A program made the position numbers and the translations under genes. This document shows, in pieces, positions 1 to 14,223 of a stretch of 64,000 nucleotides of DNA. The notes under the pieces are model-generated. The model searched no databases. It had not been told where the DNA came from and saw only the letters and a program-made list of their open reading frames with translations. Position 1 is the first letter of the stretch; each line of letters starts with the position of its first letter. Origin of the DNA: an uncultured Pelagibacteraceae bacterium. GTDB lineage: Bacteria > Pseudomonadota > Alphaproteobacteria > Pelagibacterales > Pelagibacteraceae. The stretch lies in assembly GCA_902535745.1 (NCBI GenBank), contig CACAUR010000004.1, positions 1 through 64,000 on the forward strand, in the 5' to 3' direction.

Positions 1-80
1 ATTCCTTTTTGAACAAGAATATTCTAAAATCTATCGCATAAGATTAATTTTTTTAAGTAATCTTCAAAATTGTTAAATTT

Positions 81-4616
<4,536 letters not shown>

Positions 4617-4620
<4 letters not shown>

Positions 4621-6647
4621 TTTAATCTTTTTTGATATCTGATCCATCCTGGGCTTCTGAAATTTTCACTATCGTTATCAATATCTTGATTAAATTCGAA
4701 ATCTTGATCATCTCTTTCTAGGTTATTATTCTTCTCAATGAATTTTTCTGGTAGTTCATCTACAAATCTTGATGACAAACTATCTATCCAATCGCCCTGG
4801 TAAAATCTATTTAAAGAAAAAGATATAAAACTCAAATCTCTTGCCCGAGTTATTCCCACGTAAGCAAGACGCCTTTCTTCCTCAAGACCGTTTTGACCTT
4901 TCTCGTCAATTGATTTTTGATGTGGAAACATGCCCTCTTCCCAGCAAGGAAGAAACACAGCATCAAATTCCAAACCCTTTGATGCATGCATAGTCATTAA
5001 ATTTATCTTTTCACCTTCCCACTGTTGATCGATTGATGTTGCCAAAGAAACATGTTCAAGAAAACTCTCTAAGTTATCAAATTCTTTCATTGCACTTAAA
5101 AGCTCTTTAATATTTTCAAGTCTATTTTCGTTTTCTAAATCTTTTTTATCTTTTAAAGAAACTGAATAACCAGATTCATCTAATATAGTTTGTAAAAGAT
5201 TAACATGATTTATTTTTTTTACAAAGTGGTCATTTCTCCATTTTTTGACCATATTCAAAAATGACAAAAGTCCCAATTTAGTTTTGGGTTTGATTAAATT
5301 TTGACTAATCAAATTTTGGGAAGAAGTTTCTAATGACAAATTGTTTCTTCTCGCATATTCATTTATTTGTTTAAATGAACTCTCTCCTATAGATCTTTTA
5401 GGAACATTAGCTATTCTTTCAAAAGCAAGGTCATCTTTCTCATGTTGAATGATCCGCAAAAAAGAAATACAATTTTTGATTTCAGCCCTTTCGTAGAACT
5501 TAGTCCCCCCTAGTATCCTGTATGGAAGGCCTATTTTTAAAAATCTTTCCTCAAACTCCCTCGTCTGAAATATCGCCCTTACAAGAATAGCAATATTATT
5601 ATATGAATATTTTTTTTTAAGTTCATTTTCAATTATATCTGATACACCTATAGCTTCATCTTTTCCATTTCTATAACAATTTAATCTTATTTTTTCACCT
5701 TCAGATTTTTTTGAATTTAATTTTTTTCCTAGTCTATTTTCATTATAAGAAATTAAATGAGACGCTACATTTAAAATATTTTGAGTAGATCTATAATTAT
5801 CTTCTAGTCTTATAATTTTTGTATTCTCATAAACTTTATCAAATTCTAAAAAATTTTTAATTTCCGCACCTCTCCAGCTATAAATTGATTGATCATCATC
5901 ACCCACACAGCAAATATTGTCATGCAAAAGGGTCAAATGTTTGAGCCATTTGCTTTGGATGTAATTTGTGTCCTGATATTCGTCTACTAGAATATATTTA
6001 AACTTCTTTGAATAAATTTTGTTAATGTCTTGATTTTCCTCAAAAATTTTTACGCAATGAAGAATTAAGTCCCCAAAATCACATGCATTCAGATCAGTAA
6101 GTTTTTCTTGATATACTCTATAAACTTCCAACATATTCTTCTCTAAAATTTGCCCTCTAGGAATTTTCACATCTTTTGGATACCAGCCAGAATTTTTCCA
6201 TTTATTGATTAAAGCTAGTACAAAACTTGGAGAAATTTTTTTGATATCAATATTTTTGCTTTTAGAAATATTTTTAATTAATTTCTGCTGATCATCTTGA
6301 TCTATTATAGTAAAATTTTGTGTTAAATTAGCAGCTTTAGCATGTCTTCTTAATATCTTTGCGCAGATTGAATGGAATGTTCCAAGCCACGGTAGGCCGA
6401 CTGCTTTCTTTTTAAGTAATAAACTAATCCTATTTTGCATTTCTCTTGCTGCTTTATTAGTAAAAGTTACGGCCAGTATTTCGTTCGGAAAGGCAAGATT
6501 TTTTTCTACAATATTTGCAATTCTTGACGTAAGAACCTTAGTTTTACCCGAACCAGCGCCAGCAACAATTAAGAGTGGTCCTGATGTATGCAAAACCGCC
6601 TCTTTTTGGAAATTATTTAATTTTTCTAGATATTCAGAGTTTATCAT
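4617..6647 (-). CDS. uvrD: UvrD/PcrA-type ATP-dependent DNA helicase
   Basis: Walker A GAGSGKTKVLTSRI, DEYQDTN, GDDDQSIYSWRGAE, TMHASKGLEFDAVF, YVGITRAR. Confidence 0.95.
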
Positions 6648-6682
6648 TTATTTTAAATCACTATAAGTCATTTTATAGGATA

Positions 6683-8248
6683 ATGAAAAAATTTAAAATT
6701 CAGTCATTCTTACAAAAAAACTTTTTAAGAAAAAATATACTAAATAAAATGTTTAGTAAATTTTTCACTTTATTCAACGTGCCTAAAAGCACATTGAAGA
6801 TTGGCTTTAACCAATTTAAGAAAAAAAACATAGAAAATTATATATCTGAAAAATTTCAGCTAAATTATGCATTATTCTTACTTAGCATAGTATTTTTTCT
6901 TTATCTTCTTTATCTTTCAATTCCAGGTATAGTGATTAGTGAGAACATTCAAAAGGAATTGGAGGAAAAGTTAAAAAAGGAATACAACTTAGACTTTGCA
7001 CTAACCCCTGATATTGACTATTCGATTCTTCCAAAGCCTCATTATATCGTAAACGATGTTGTAATATTTACTGAAAAAACGGGTTATCAAAAAGAGTTTA
7101 GCCAAATTAAAAAATTAAGAATTTTTATCAATCAAAATAATTTTTTTAGGATGAATAATGTAATAAAAAAAATTGAAATTAAAAATGCAAATTTTTTTGT
7201 TGAAAAATCTGATTTTAATTTTATTAATAATTTTCTTAGTGATGGATTTTCAAAAAATTCTATAAAAGTCTTGAAAAGTAAAATTTTTTATAAAAGTAAC
7301 GAGGGCCAAATTGTTTCATTTTTGTCACTTGAAAATATTTTAATTTTTTATGATGAATTAAAAAAAGAAAACTTCTTAATATCTAAAGGAAAAATTTTTA
7401 ATATCCCGTTTACTTTTGATTGGAAATACGATGAAACTTTAAATGAAAAAACTACAAAAGTAAGATTTAATCCTTTGAAATTGAGTTTTTTGAATAAATC
7501 AAAAAAAAATGACAAAATCAAAAATCTTAAGTTAAATTTTAAAAGATCTAAACTAAATACTAATTATTCTTTTAAAGAAGATTTAATTGTTCTGGAGTCA
7601 AATAATTCATTTCTTGGAACAAACAAATTCAATTATAAAGGTGAAATAAATCTAGATCCATTCGATTTTCAAATTGACTCTCAAATTCAAAGATTTGACT
7701 TAAAAAAGATTTTACCAAATAAAAATATTATTGATGAAATTTTTTCACAAGAATTTTTGTTAAATGAAAATTTTAATGGAAAGTTAACAATCAAAAGTGA
7801 TAACTTAAACAACGGAAGTTTCTTCAATGAAATTTTAATTAATTCAAATTATGTTGGCGAAAAAATTGAGTTAAGTAATTCAAAATTATTGAATAAAAAA
7901 ATTGGAAGTTTAAACCTTGATTATGGAAACATTTACTTAGAAGAAAATGATATACTTTTTAAAGGAAAATTTAGTTTTGAAATTTTTGACAAAAATAGAT
8001 TCTATAGAAAATTTTTAGTTTCAAAAAAAAATCAAAAGGATATAAAAAAAGTTTATTTTGGATTAATCTACAATCTTTCAAATTTTGATACAAAAATATT
8101 TTTTATGTCTTTTAATAAAGATAATCCAGAGATGAATGATAATCTTGATAACTTAATTTATAGTTTTAATAATAATTCTATTACAGTTAATAATTGGATA
8201 AGTTTAAGAAGTTTTATTAATAAGATTTTATCAAGTTACCCCGGATAA
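6683..8248 (+). CDS. AsmA-like membrane-anchored protein
   Basis: N-terminal TM helix followed by an AsmA-like segment (DIDYSILPKPHYIVNDVVIF), long beta-rich tail. ORF-track start 6575 overlaps uvrD; ATG at 6683 preferred. Confidence 0.55.
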   Translation: MKKFKIQSFLQKNFLRKNILNKMFSKFFTLFNVPKSTLKIGFNQFKKKNIENYISEKFQLNYALFLLSIVFFLYLLYLSIPGIVISENIQKELEEKLKKEYNLDFALTPDIDYSILPKPHYIVNDVVIFTEKTGYQKEFSQIKKLRIFINQNNFFRMNNVIKKIEIKNANFFVEKSDFNFINNFLSDGFSKNSIKVLKSKIFYKSNEGQIVSFLSLENILIFYDELKKENFLISKGKIFNIPFTFDWKYDETLNEKTTKVRFNPLKLSFLNKSKKNDKIKNLKLNFKRSKLNTNYSFKEDLIVLESNNSFLGTNKFNYKGEINLDPFDFQIDSQIQRFDLKKILPNKNIIDEIFSQEFLLNENFNGKLTIKSDNLNNGSFFNEILINSNYVGEKIELSNSKLLNKKIGSLNLDYGNIYLEENDILFKGKFSFEIFDKNRFYRKFLVSKKNQKDIKKVYFGLIYNLSNFDTKIFFMSFNKDNPEMNDNLDNLIYSFNNNSITVNNWISLRSFINKILSSYPG

Positions 8249-9624
8249 GTCATTTTTTTAGGGTCAACAATTCTATCAAACTCACTGGACGAAATTAGGC
8301 CAGTTTTTATAGCTTCAAACTTTAAAGTAGTTTTATTTTTGAGCGCAGCCTTTGCAATTTTGGCAGCATTATCATAACCTACTTTCGGGGCTAGAGCTGT
8401 AACTAACATCAACGAGTTATTTAAATCATCATTTATTTTTTTTAAGTCAGCTTTTATACCTTTAATACAAAATTGAGAAAAATTATTGGAACTATCTGAT
8501 AAAAGATCTATGGATTGAAGAATATTATGAGCAATAAGAGGTTTAAAAACGTTTAATTCAAATTGTCCTTGAGAACCTGCAATTGTGATACCTGTGTGAT
8601 TACCAATAACTTTCACACAAACCATTGTGACAGCCTCGCATTGTGTAGGGTTGACTTTTCCTGGCATAATTGAAGATCCAGGCTCGTTTGCAGGCAGTAT
8701 TAATTCTCCATAACCTGCTCTTGGACCTGAACCTAAAAAACGAATATCATTTGCAATTTTCATAAGACAAACTGCTGTTGTATTCAAAGTACCTGAAAAA
8801 TTTACAATTGAATCATGCGCCGCAAGAGCTGCAAATTTATTTTTTGCTGGATAAAATTTTATTTTAGTTAGCTTACTTATTTCCTTACAAATTTTAACAT
8901 CAAAATTCCTCTTTGTATTAATCCCTGTTCCTACAGCGGTTCCACCTTGAGCAAGATAAAATATTTCTTTTAAAGAATTTTCAATTCTTAAAATACAATC
9001 ATTCAACTGTGAATAATAGCCTGAAAATTCTTGTCCTAAAGTAAGTGGAGTGGCATCTTGAAGATGTGTTCTACCAACTTTAACAATATTTCTAAATTTA
9101 CTTATTTTTTTTTTTAATTCTTTACTAAGATTCTTTAAAGATGGTAATAATTTTTTCTTTGTCTCAATAGCAATCGCAATATGCATTGCTGTAGGAAAAA
9201 CATCGTTTGTTGATTGAGATTTATTTACGTGGTCATTTGGATGAACTGGTTTCTTAGAACCTTTTTTTCCATCTAAAATTTCGATAGCTCTATTAGCAAT
9301 TACCTCATTTACATTCATATTTGTTTGAGTACCAGATCCTGTTTGCCAGACTTTTAAAGGAAAATTTCCGTCAAGTTTACCAGAGATTATTTCTTTAGAA
9401 GCTGCAACAATTGCATTACAGATTTTAGCATCGATCTGTTTTTCTTTTTTATGAACAAGGGCAGCACAAAGTTTAATCATAGCAATTGCATTTATCAATG
9501 TTTTGCTTACTAATATTTTTCCTATATCAAAATATTTTTTTGATCTTTCAGTTGAGGCACCCCAATACTTCTCATCATTTACATTTATGGCTCCCATACT
9601 ATCGATTTCTTTTCTAAATTTCAT
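8236..9624 (-). CDS. fumC: Class II fumarate hydratase
   Basis: GSSIMPGKVNPTQCEA signature, KVWQTGSGTQTNMNVNEV, KVGRTHLQDATPLTLGQEFSGY. Start MKFRKEIDSMG preferred over 9663. Confidence 0.96.
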   Translation of the reverse strand: MKFRKEIDSMGAINVNDEKYWGASTERSKKYFDIGKILVSKTLINAIAMIKLCAALVHKKEKQIDAKICNAIVAASKEIISGKLDGNFPLKVWQTGSGTQTNMNVNEVIANRAIEILDGKKGSKKPVHPNDHVNKSQSTNDVFPTAMHIAIAIETKKKLLPSLKNLSKELKKKISKFRNIVKVGRTHLQDATPLTLGQEFSGYYSQLNDCILRIENSLKEIFYLAQGGTAVGTGINTKRNFDVKICKEISKLTKIKFYPAKNKFAALAAHDSIVNFSGTLNTTAVCLMKIANDIRFLGSGPRAGYGELILPANEPGSSIMPGKVNPTQCEAVTMVCVKVIGNHTGITIAGSQGQFELNVFKPLIAHNILQSIDLLSDSSNNFSQFCIKGIKADLKKINDDLNNSLMLVTALAPKVGYDNAAKIAKAALKNKTTLKFEAIKTGLISSSEFDRIVDPKKMTYPG

Positions 9625-9681
9625 TTGGATAATGTAATTTTTATTATACATTAAAAGTAACAAGAATCATATAGGAGCATT

Positions 9682-10053
9682 ATGACAAATTTTGAAAAAG
9701 TTGGTTTATTCATGAAAACTTTTGGGCAAGAAGTTAAAGCTAAAGCAAGTTTTTCTACAGATAAGATTAATAAATTAAGAGTCGACCTTATAGAGGAAGA
9801 GCTTGAGGAACTAAAAGAAGCAATTAATAAAAAAGATCTGCAGGAAACAATAGATGCGTTAACTGATATTCTTTATGTTACTTATGGAGCAGGCCATGCC
9901 TTTGGCGTTAATTTGGATAAATGTTTCGAAGAAGTTCAGAATTCTAATATGAGTAAATTGGACAATAATGGTAAGCCAATCTTTAATGAGAATGGAAAGG
10001 TCATGAAAGGACCAAATTATTTTAAACCGAACTTAAACCAATTTTTAAAATAA
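9682..10053 (+). CDS. MazG-like / PRA-PH-like nucleotide pyrophosphohydrolase
   Basis: EEELEELKEAINKKDLQETIDALTDILYVTYG: EExxE and ExxD motifs of the all-alpha NTP-PPase superfamily. Confidence 0.75.
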   Translation: MTNFEKVGLFMKTFGQEVKAKASFSTDKINKLRVDLIEEELEELKEAINKKDLQETIDALTDILYVTYGAGHAFGVNLDKCFEEVQNSNMSKLDNNGKPIFNENGKVMKGPNYFKPNLNQFLK

Positions 10054-10731
10054 ATTAGTTTTTTTAAATAATACATCTTGATAATGCATGGTAGGAAAAA
10101 TGAATTTTTTTGAGATAACAAAATTATATTTTAGTAGAAAATCCTTAACATCATCAAAATTATTATTTTTATAATGATTTCCAAATTGATTTTCTATTAT
10201 AATATATGAGATTTCTTTTAATTTCATTTTTGATCCGTTGATCACATTCATTTCATATCCCTCAACATCAATTTTAAGTAATGTTTTTTCTAAGTTTATA
10301 TCTTTGAAAACATTGTCTATAGTGTTTGTTTTTACTTCGTATTCATTAATGAAATTTGATTTAGAATGTGTCAAAAAATTTTTTAATTTAAGATACAATG
10401 AGTTCTCGTTAACTTCAGCTAAGGATGATGTCATGCTAAGTTTATTTATTTGCAACATTTTATTTGCAATCTCTTTGTCTGCTGCATAATTTAATAATGT
10501 GATCTTGTTATTTCTAGAGAATTTTTTATTTAAACTATCAAAGATATCTTTCTGAGGTTCAAAAGCATAAAAAGATTTTACTTTTTCGATTTCTAACATT
10601 TTTTCAAGAAACTCACCCTTATGAGCGCCTATATCAATGACTTTATCAATATCCAACTTCTTTAAATACATAAAAATCCTTTTATGGTGAAAACTACTTA
10701 AAGGATTAAATATTTTTTCGATTAATGGCAT
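10045..10731 (-). CDS. FkbM-family SAM-dependent methyltransferase
   Basis: DKVIDIGAHKGEFL, YAFEPQ, LLKIDVEGYEMNVINGS. Confidence 0.85.
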   Translation of the reverse strand: MPLIEKIFNPLSSFHHKRIFMYLKKLDIDKVIDIGAHKGEFLEKMLEIEKVKSFYAFEPQKDIFDSLNKKFSRNNKITLLNYAADKEIANKMLQINKLSMTSSLAEVNENSLYLKLKNFLTHSKSNFINEYEVKTNTIDNVFKDINLEKTLLKIDVEGYEMNVINGSKMKLKEISYIIIENQFGNHYKNNNFDDVKDFLLKYNFVISKKFIFPTMHYQDVLFKKTNLF

Positions 10732-10738
10732 ATTAAAA

Positions 10739-11602
10739 CTAATTTACTTCTTTAAATAAATCGCAAAAAGATGAATTATTTTTCTCATCAAACTTCGTTA
10801 GATAAAAATAAGTTAAGTCAGGACTTTTATAGATATAGGAGAAAACTGCGGATTTTATTAATTCCTGATCACTTAATTTCGAGACATTCATTATATTTCG
10901 AATAAACATTGCATCTGACCACATAAATTGTGTTCCAAAGTTTTTATTTTGATTTAATATTATGGGTTTGAGAGATCTTGTGCCGTATCCTAGAAATTTA
11001 TGTAGCATAAAATCTTCTTTTTTTAAAAAAGAACTTACATCTCCAAAGAGTGGTTGATTAACGTATTGTTCTACCCACTCTACCTCACTCACAATTATTA
11101 AAGTTTTTTCTAGAGTTTTTTTACCTCCTTTAAAAACATCAAGCTCTGCTCCCTGTATATCAATTTTAATAAAGTCAATATGTTCTAACCTATGATTGTT
11201 TGAAAATTCATCAAGACTAATTGTTTCAATTTCAGTGATGTTTTTTAAGTAAGCGACGTTTAAATTATTGTATAATTTTAAAAATTCATCCTTCGGTTTG
11301 TATAATGAGCTGCAAACAGGCATGTAAGTTTCATAAAATTTTCTAATTTCTTTTTTTTCACCAAGCGCAATAGGAAAAAATTTCATCCCTTTTTTACAAA
11401 TCTTGTTAAGTCTCTGGCACTCATCTTTATTTACCTCAAAAGCATAAATTTCAGATCCAGGAAAATGGTCCAACAAAATATGGAAACCTTCCTTAAAATC
11501 ACCATAGGGATGAGCGCCAATTTCAACTATCTTAAATTTTAGGTTTTCATCGAATTTTTTAATTACTTTGAAAAAGTTTTCTAGTTTTTTTAATTCACTC
11601 AT
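10739..11602 (-). CDS. FkbM-family SAM-dependent methyltransferase
   Basis: KIVEIGAHPYGDF, IYAFEVNKDECQRL, IDFIKIDIQGAELDVFKGGKKTL. Confidence 0.82.
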   Translation of the reverse strand: MSELKKLENFFKVIKKFDENLKFKIVEIGAHPYGDFKEGFHILLDHFPGSEIYAFEVNKDECQRLNKICKKGMKFFPIALGEKKEIRKFYETYMPVCSSLYKPKDEFLKLYNNLNVAYLKNITEIETISLDEFSNNHRLEHIDFIKIDIQGAELDVFKGGKKTLEKTLIIVSEVEWVEQYVNQPLFGDVSSFLKKEDFMLHKFLGYGTRSLKPIILNQNKNFGTQFMWSDAMFIRNIMNVSKLSDQELIKSAVFSYIYKSPDLTYFYLTKFDEKNNSSFCDLFKEVN

Positions 11603-11617
11603 TTTTTTTATCGAAAG

Positions 11618-11641
11618 GGGGCGTTCTGTTGCCAGGTGCCC
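11618..11641 (-). repeat. Direct repeat (putative distal att remnant), exact 24-nt copy of the tmRNA 3' end
   Basis: GGGGCGTTCTGTTGCCAGGTGCCC here matches 12959-12982 exactly. Confidence 0.9.
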
Positions 11642-11753
11642 TTAACCTTTAACGTTATATAACAATTCTAGAGTTAAAAATACCCAAATTTCTTTGGCGG
11701 CTGTGTCCAAATTGGACCCTAATTGTGCCCAACTTAAAAGTTAAAAATGATTA

Positions 11754-12092
11754 GTGATAAAAATACTTAAGTACTTTTTCTTATCAATTTTTCTTTCATT
11801 TTTTATTGCAATTGTTTTAGCTTTAATTTTTGCACCTGAAGATCGTGAATGGGTTAAATGTTCAGATGAAAAAGATTTATATCGATATGTTTATGATGGC
11901 TGGAAAGTAGATAAAGTTTTAAAAAACGGAGACATCACTTATACGGACTCAGGACAAAAACTTTTTTATAAAGGTGAATATCCTCAAATATACCTATCAA
12001 AAAACGATAGAATAAAAGCATTGAACTTTGGTTGGAGATGTTATTATCTTGAGGGTACAGAACTAAACTTTAAAAAAAATGAAAAAGAATGA
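11754..12092 (+). CDS. Hypothetical membrane-anchored small protein
   Basis: 112-aa ORF with GTG start, N-terminal TM segment (FFLSIFLSFFIAIVLALIFA), no family recognised. Confidence 0.6.
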   Translation: MIKILKYFFLSIFLSFFIAIVLALIFAPEDREWVKCSDEKDLYRYVYDGWKVDKVLKNGDITYTDSGQKLFYKGEYPQIYLSKNDRIKALNFGWRCYYLEGTELNFKKNEKE

Positions 12093-12567
12093 TATTAAAA
12101 AAAAATATGATTTTCCAAAAATATTTAAAATTATTTATCTTTTTTTAGGATTTTCACTTTTAGCTCTACTTTTCTTTTATACACCTAAACAAGAATATAA
12201 TTTTGGCTATAAAATCTGGAAAACACCAGCAAGCAAAATTTTTTTAAATAAATTTACAGATTTTATTATTCCCTATACACCAGATTATCGTTGTGGAGGC
12301 AAAGTAGTAGATAAAAATAGACATATCGAGTGTTGGAGCAAATATTGGAGAAAGCCAGCGGTTCTGTACCCTAAGTGGACTGCAAAAGATATTCCTGGAG
12401 TTAATTTTTCCGCTCCTGAACCACAAGTTTGGGATGGAAATTCTGATTTAAGAAATAAGTTGCGAATGATTTTATCAATTATTTTATTTGGAGCGAGCGT
12501 CTTTTGTCTTTGGAGGTTCAGAGATAAATTATTTAATTCTTTAATATCATTTTATAAAAAGATTTAG
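12079..12567 (+). CDS. Hypothetical protein with two predicted TM helices
   Basis: 162-aa ORF overlapping the previous ORF by 14 nt; TM segments IFKIIYLFLGFSLLALLFFY and MILSIILFGASVFCLW flank a Cys-containing loop (DYRCGGKVVDKNRHIECW). Confidence 0.6.
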   Translation: MKKNDIKKKYDFPKIFKIIYLFLGFSLLALLFFYTPKQEYNFGYKIWKTPASKIFLNKFTDFIIPYTPDYRCGGKVVDKNRHIECWSKYWRKPAVLYPKWTAKDIPGVNFSAPEPQVWDGNSDLRNKLRMILSIILFGASVFCLWRFRDKLFNSLISFYKKI

Positions 12568-12583
12568 TTTACAAAGAAAAAAA

Positions 12584-12880
12584 ATGAAAACAGCAGACAA
12601 ATTAACATATTACTGGTTTATTGGAGCTCTCATTTATTTGCACTTTTGTTATGAGATGTTTCCTCAAGCAGACATAATATATATTTTGATATTACCTTTC
12701 GTTACTTGTTTGATAGTTATGATAAACGCTGATGGCCTTTCAAATTATTTAAAAGATAAAGAGAAGTATCAACTTTTTATTATTGCAATTGTTGGTTCAG
12801 CCACATTTGCAGCAGCACTTCCAATTTTTTATTTTATTTTAGAAACAATAATTTTAGTATTTATAGGTTTTTTTAGATAA
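12584..12880 (+). CDS. Hypothetical small membrane protein
   Basis: 98-aa ORF, about three hydrophobic helices, no family recognised. Confidence 0.6.
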   Translation: MKTADKLTYYWFIGALIYLHFCYEMFPQADIIYILILPFVTCLIVMINADGLSNYLKDKEKYQLFIIAIVGSATFAAALPIFYFILETIILVFIGFFR

Positions 12881-12958
12881 AAATTTTTCCTCACTGTGAC
12901 CTATGTGTGCCCAAATTAAAAAAAGTTGTGAATTAATAAGCGTTAACGCCAATACGCA

Positions 12959-12983
12959 GGGGCGTTCTGTTGCCAGGTGCCCC
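12959..12983 (-). repeat. tmRNA coding-piece 3' end, proximal copy of the direct repeat (putative att site)
   Basis: GGGGCGTTCTGTTGCCAGGTGCCCC; first 24 nt repeated at 11618-11641. Confidence 0.9.
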
Positions 12984-13215
12984 AAAACCCCGTTACTTAA
13001 TTAATAAATTAATTAAGCAGCAAGAGCAAATTTATCATTTGCAATTATAAATAGCCCGTTACGGTGGAACAATTCCGAACGAAAAAATAGCCTTTAGACA
13101 TCCGTCGATCCTAGTTCACCCCCGTAAGTTGTAAATGGTGGAGGTGGTGGGTACTGCCCCCACGTCCGTAATGTTTATTACGAAATTCGTTTATCGTCAT
13201 AGTTGGAAAACCAAC
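12959..13215 (-). ncRNA. ssrA: Permuted two-piece tmRNA (ssrA), alphaproteobacterial type
   Basis: Minus strand: T-arm-like GTGGGGGCAGTACCCAC and acceptor CACCTCC-ACCA (CCA end at 13136-13138), about 12-nt intervening segment, then GGGGGTG (13117-13123) pairing with CACCTCC. Tag GCA AAT GAT AAA TTT GCT CTT GCT GCT TAA (13042-13013) = ANDKFALAA-stop. Outer ends approximate. Confidence 0.93.
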
Positions 13216-13257
13216 ACTATTAATATAAAAGTTATTATTAAAGATTCAATAAAATTC

Positions 13258-14208
13258 ATGAAACTAACAAAAGAACAGTCACAAGAAATTAAGAGCCAAC
13301 AGTTGCAAAATAATAAAACGAAAAGAGTTACAGTCCCAGAGTTGGAAAAAATTCTTTATGAAGCAATACCAGCTCTTGATCATGGTTTTGTTAGAGTAGT
13401 CGATTATATGGGCGATGATACTTCTATAGTTCAATCTGCAAGAGTCTCATATGGGAAAGGCACCAAACAAGTTTCGACTGACTCTGGGTTGATTAAATAT
13501 CTAATGCGTCATTGGCATAGCACTCCATTTGAAATGTGTGAAATTAAATATCATATAAAGTTACCTATATTTATTGCTCGTCAGTGGATAAGACATAGAA
13601 CTGCAAACGTTAATGAATATTCAGCAAGATATTCCATATTAGATAAAGAGTTTTATTTGCCAACCCCAGAAAATCTTGCAGCACAGTCCGTTAGTAATAG
13701 GCAAGGTAGAGGTGATATCTTAGAGGGTAACCAAGCAAAAAAAGTTTTAGAACTTTTAAAAGATGATGCAGAAAGAACTTATTCAAATTATGAAAAAATG
13801 CTTAATCAAAGATATGATGGATCAACAATTGATGAAAATAAAAAAGGTTTAGCAAGAGAACTTGCTAGAATGAACTTAACTTTAAATACTTACACGCAAT
13901 GGTATTGGAAGACTGATTTACTTAATCTTATGAATTTTTTAAGATTAAGAGCTGATCATCATGCTCAATATGAGATAAGGGTTTATGCAGATATAATGTT
14001 AAATAGTTTAAAAAAATGGGTTCCAATTACCTACGAGGCTTTTATGGATTATAGGGTTGGCGGGACAGAGGTTTCAGCAAAGGGCAAAACAGTTATAAAA
14101 AAACTTATTAAAGGCGAAAATGTAAGCATGGATAGTTCTGGCTTATCCAAAAGGGAGTGGAACGAATTAATGTTAGCTTTTGAATTAAAAGAAAAATTAA
14201 TTAAGTAA
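13258..14208 (+). CDS. thyX: FAD-dependent thymidylate synthase ThyX
   Basis: [15 protein letters not shown] signature. ORF-track start at 13135 runs through antisense tmRNA; ATG at 13258 preferred. Confidence 0.94.
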   Translation: MKLTKEQSQEIKSQQLQNNKTKRVTVPELEKILYEAIPALDHGFVRVVDYMGDDTSIVQSARVSYGKGTKQVSTDSGLIKYLMRHWHSTPFEMCEIKYHIKLPIFIARQWIRHRTANVNEYSARYSILDKEFYLPTPENLAAQSVSNRQGRGDILEGNQAKKVLELLKDDAERTYSNYEKMLNQRYDGSTIDENKKGLARELARMNLTLNTYTQWYWKTDLLNLMNFLRLRADHHAQYEIRVYADIMLNSLKKWVPITYEAFMDYRVGGTEVSAKGKTVIKKLIKGENVSMDSSGLSKREWNELMLAFELKEKLIK

Positions 14209-14223
14209 AAAACAACAAAACCT

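Noticed and set aside
13135-13257. N-terminal extension of the thyX ORF ([18 protein letters not shown]...)
   Set aside because: It is the antisense of the tmRNA acceptor piece; ThyX homology starts after the ATG at 13258.
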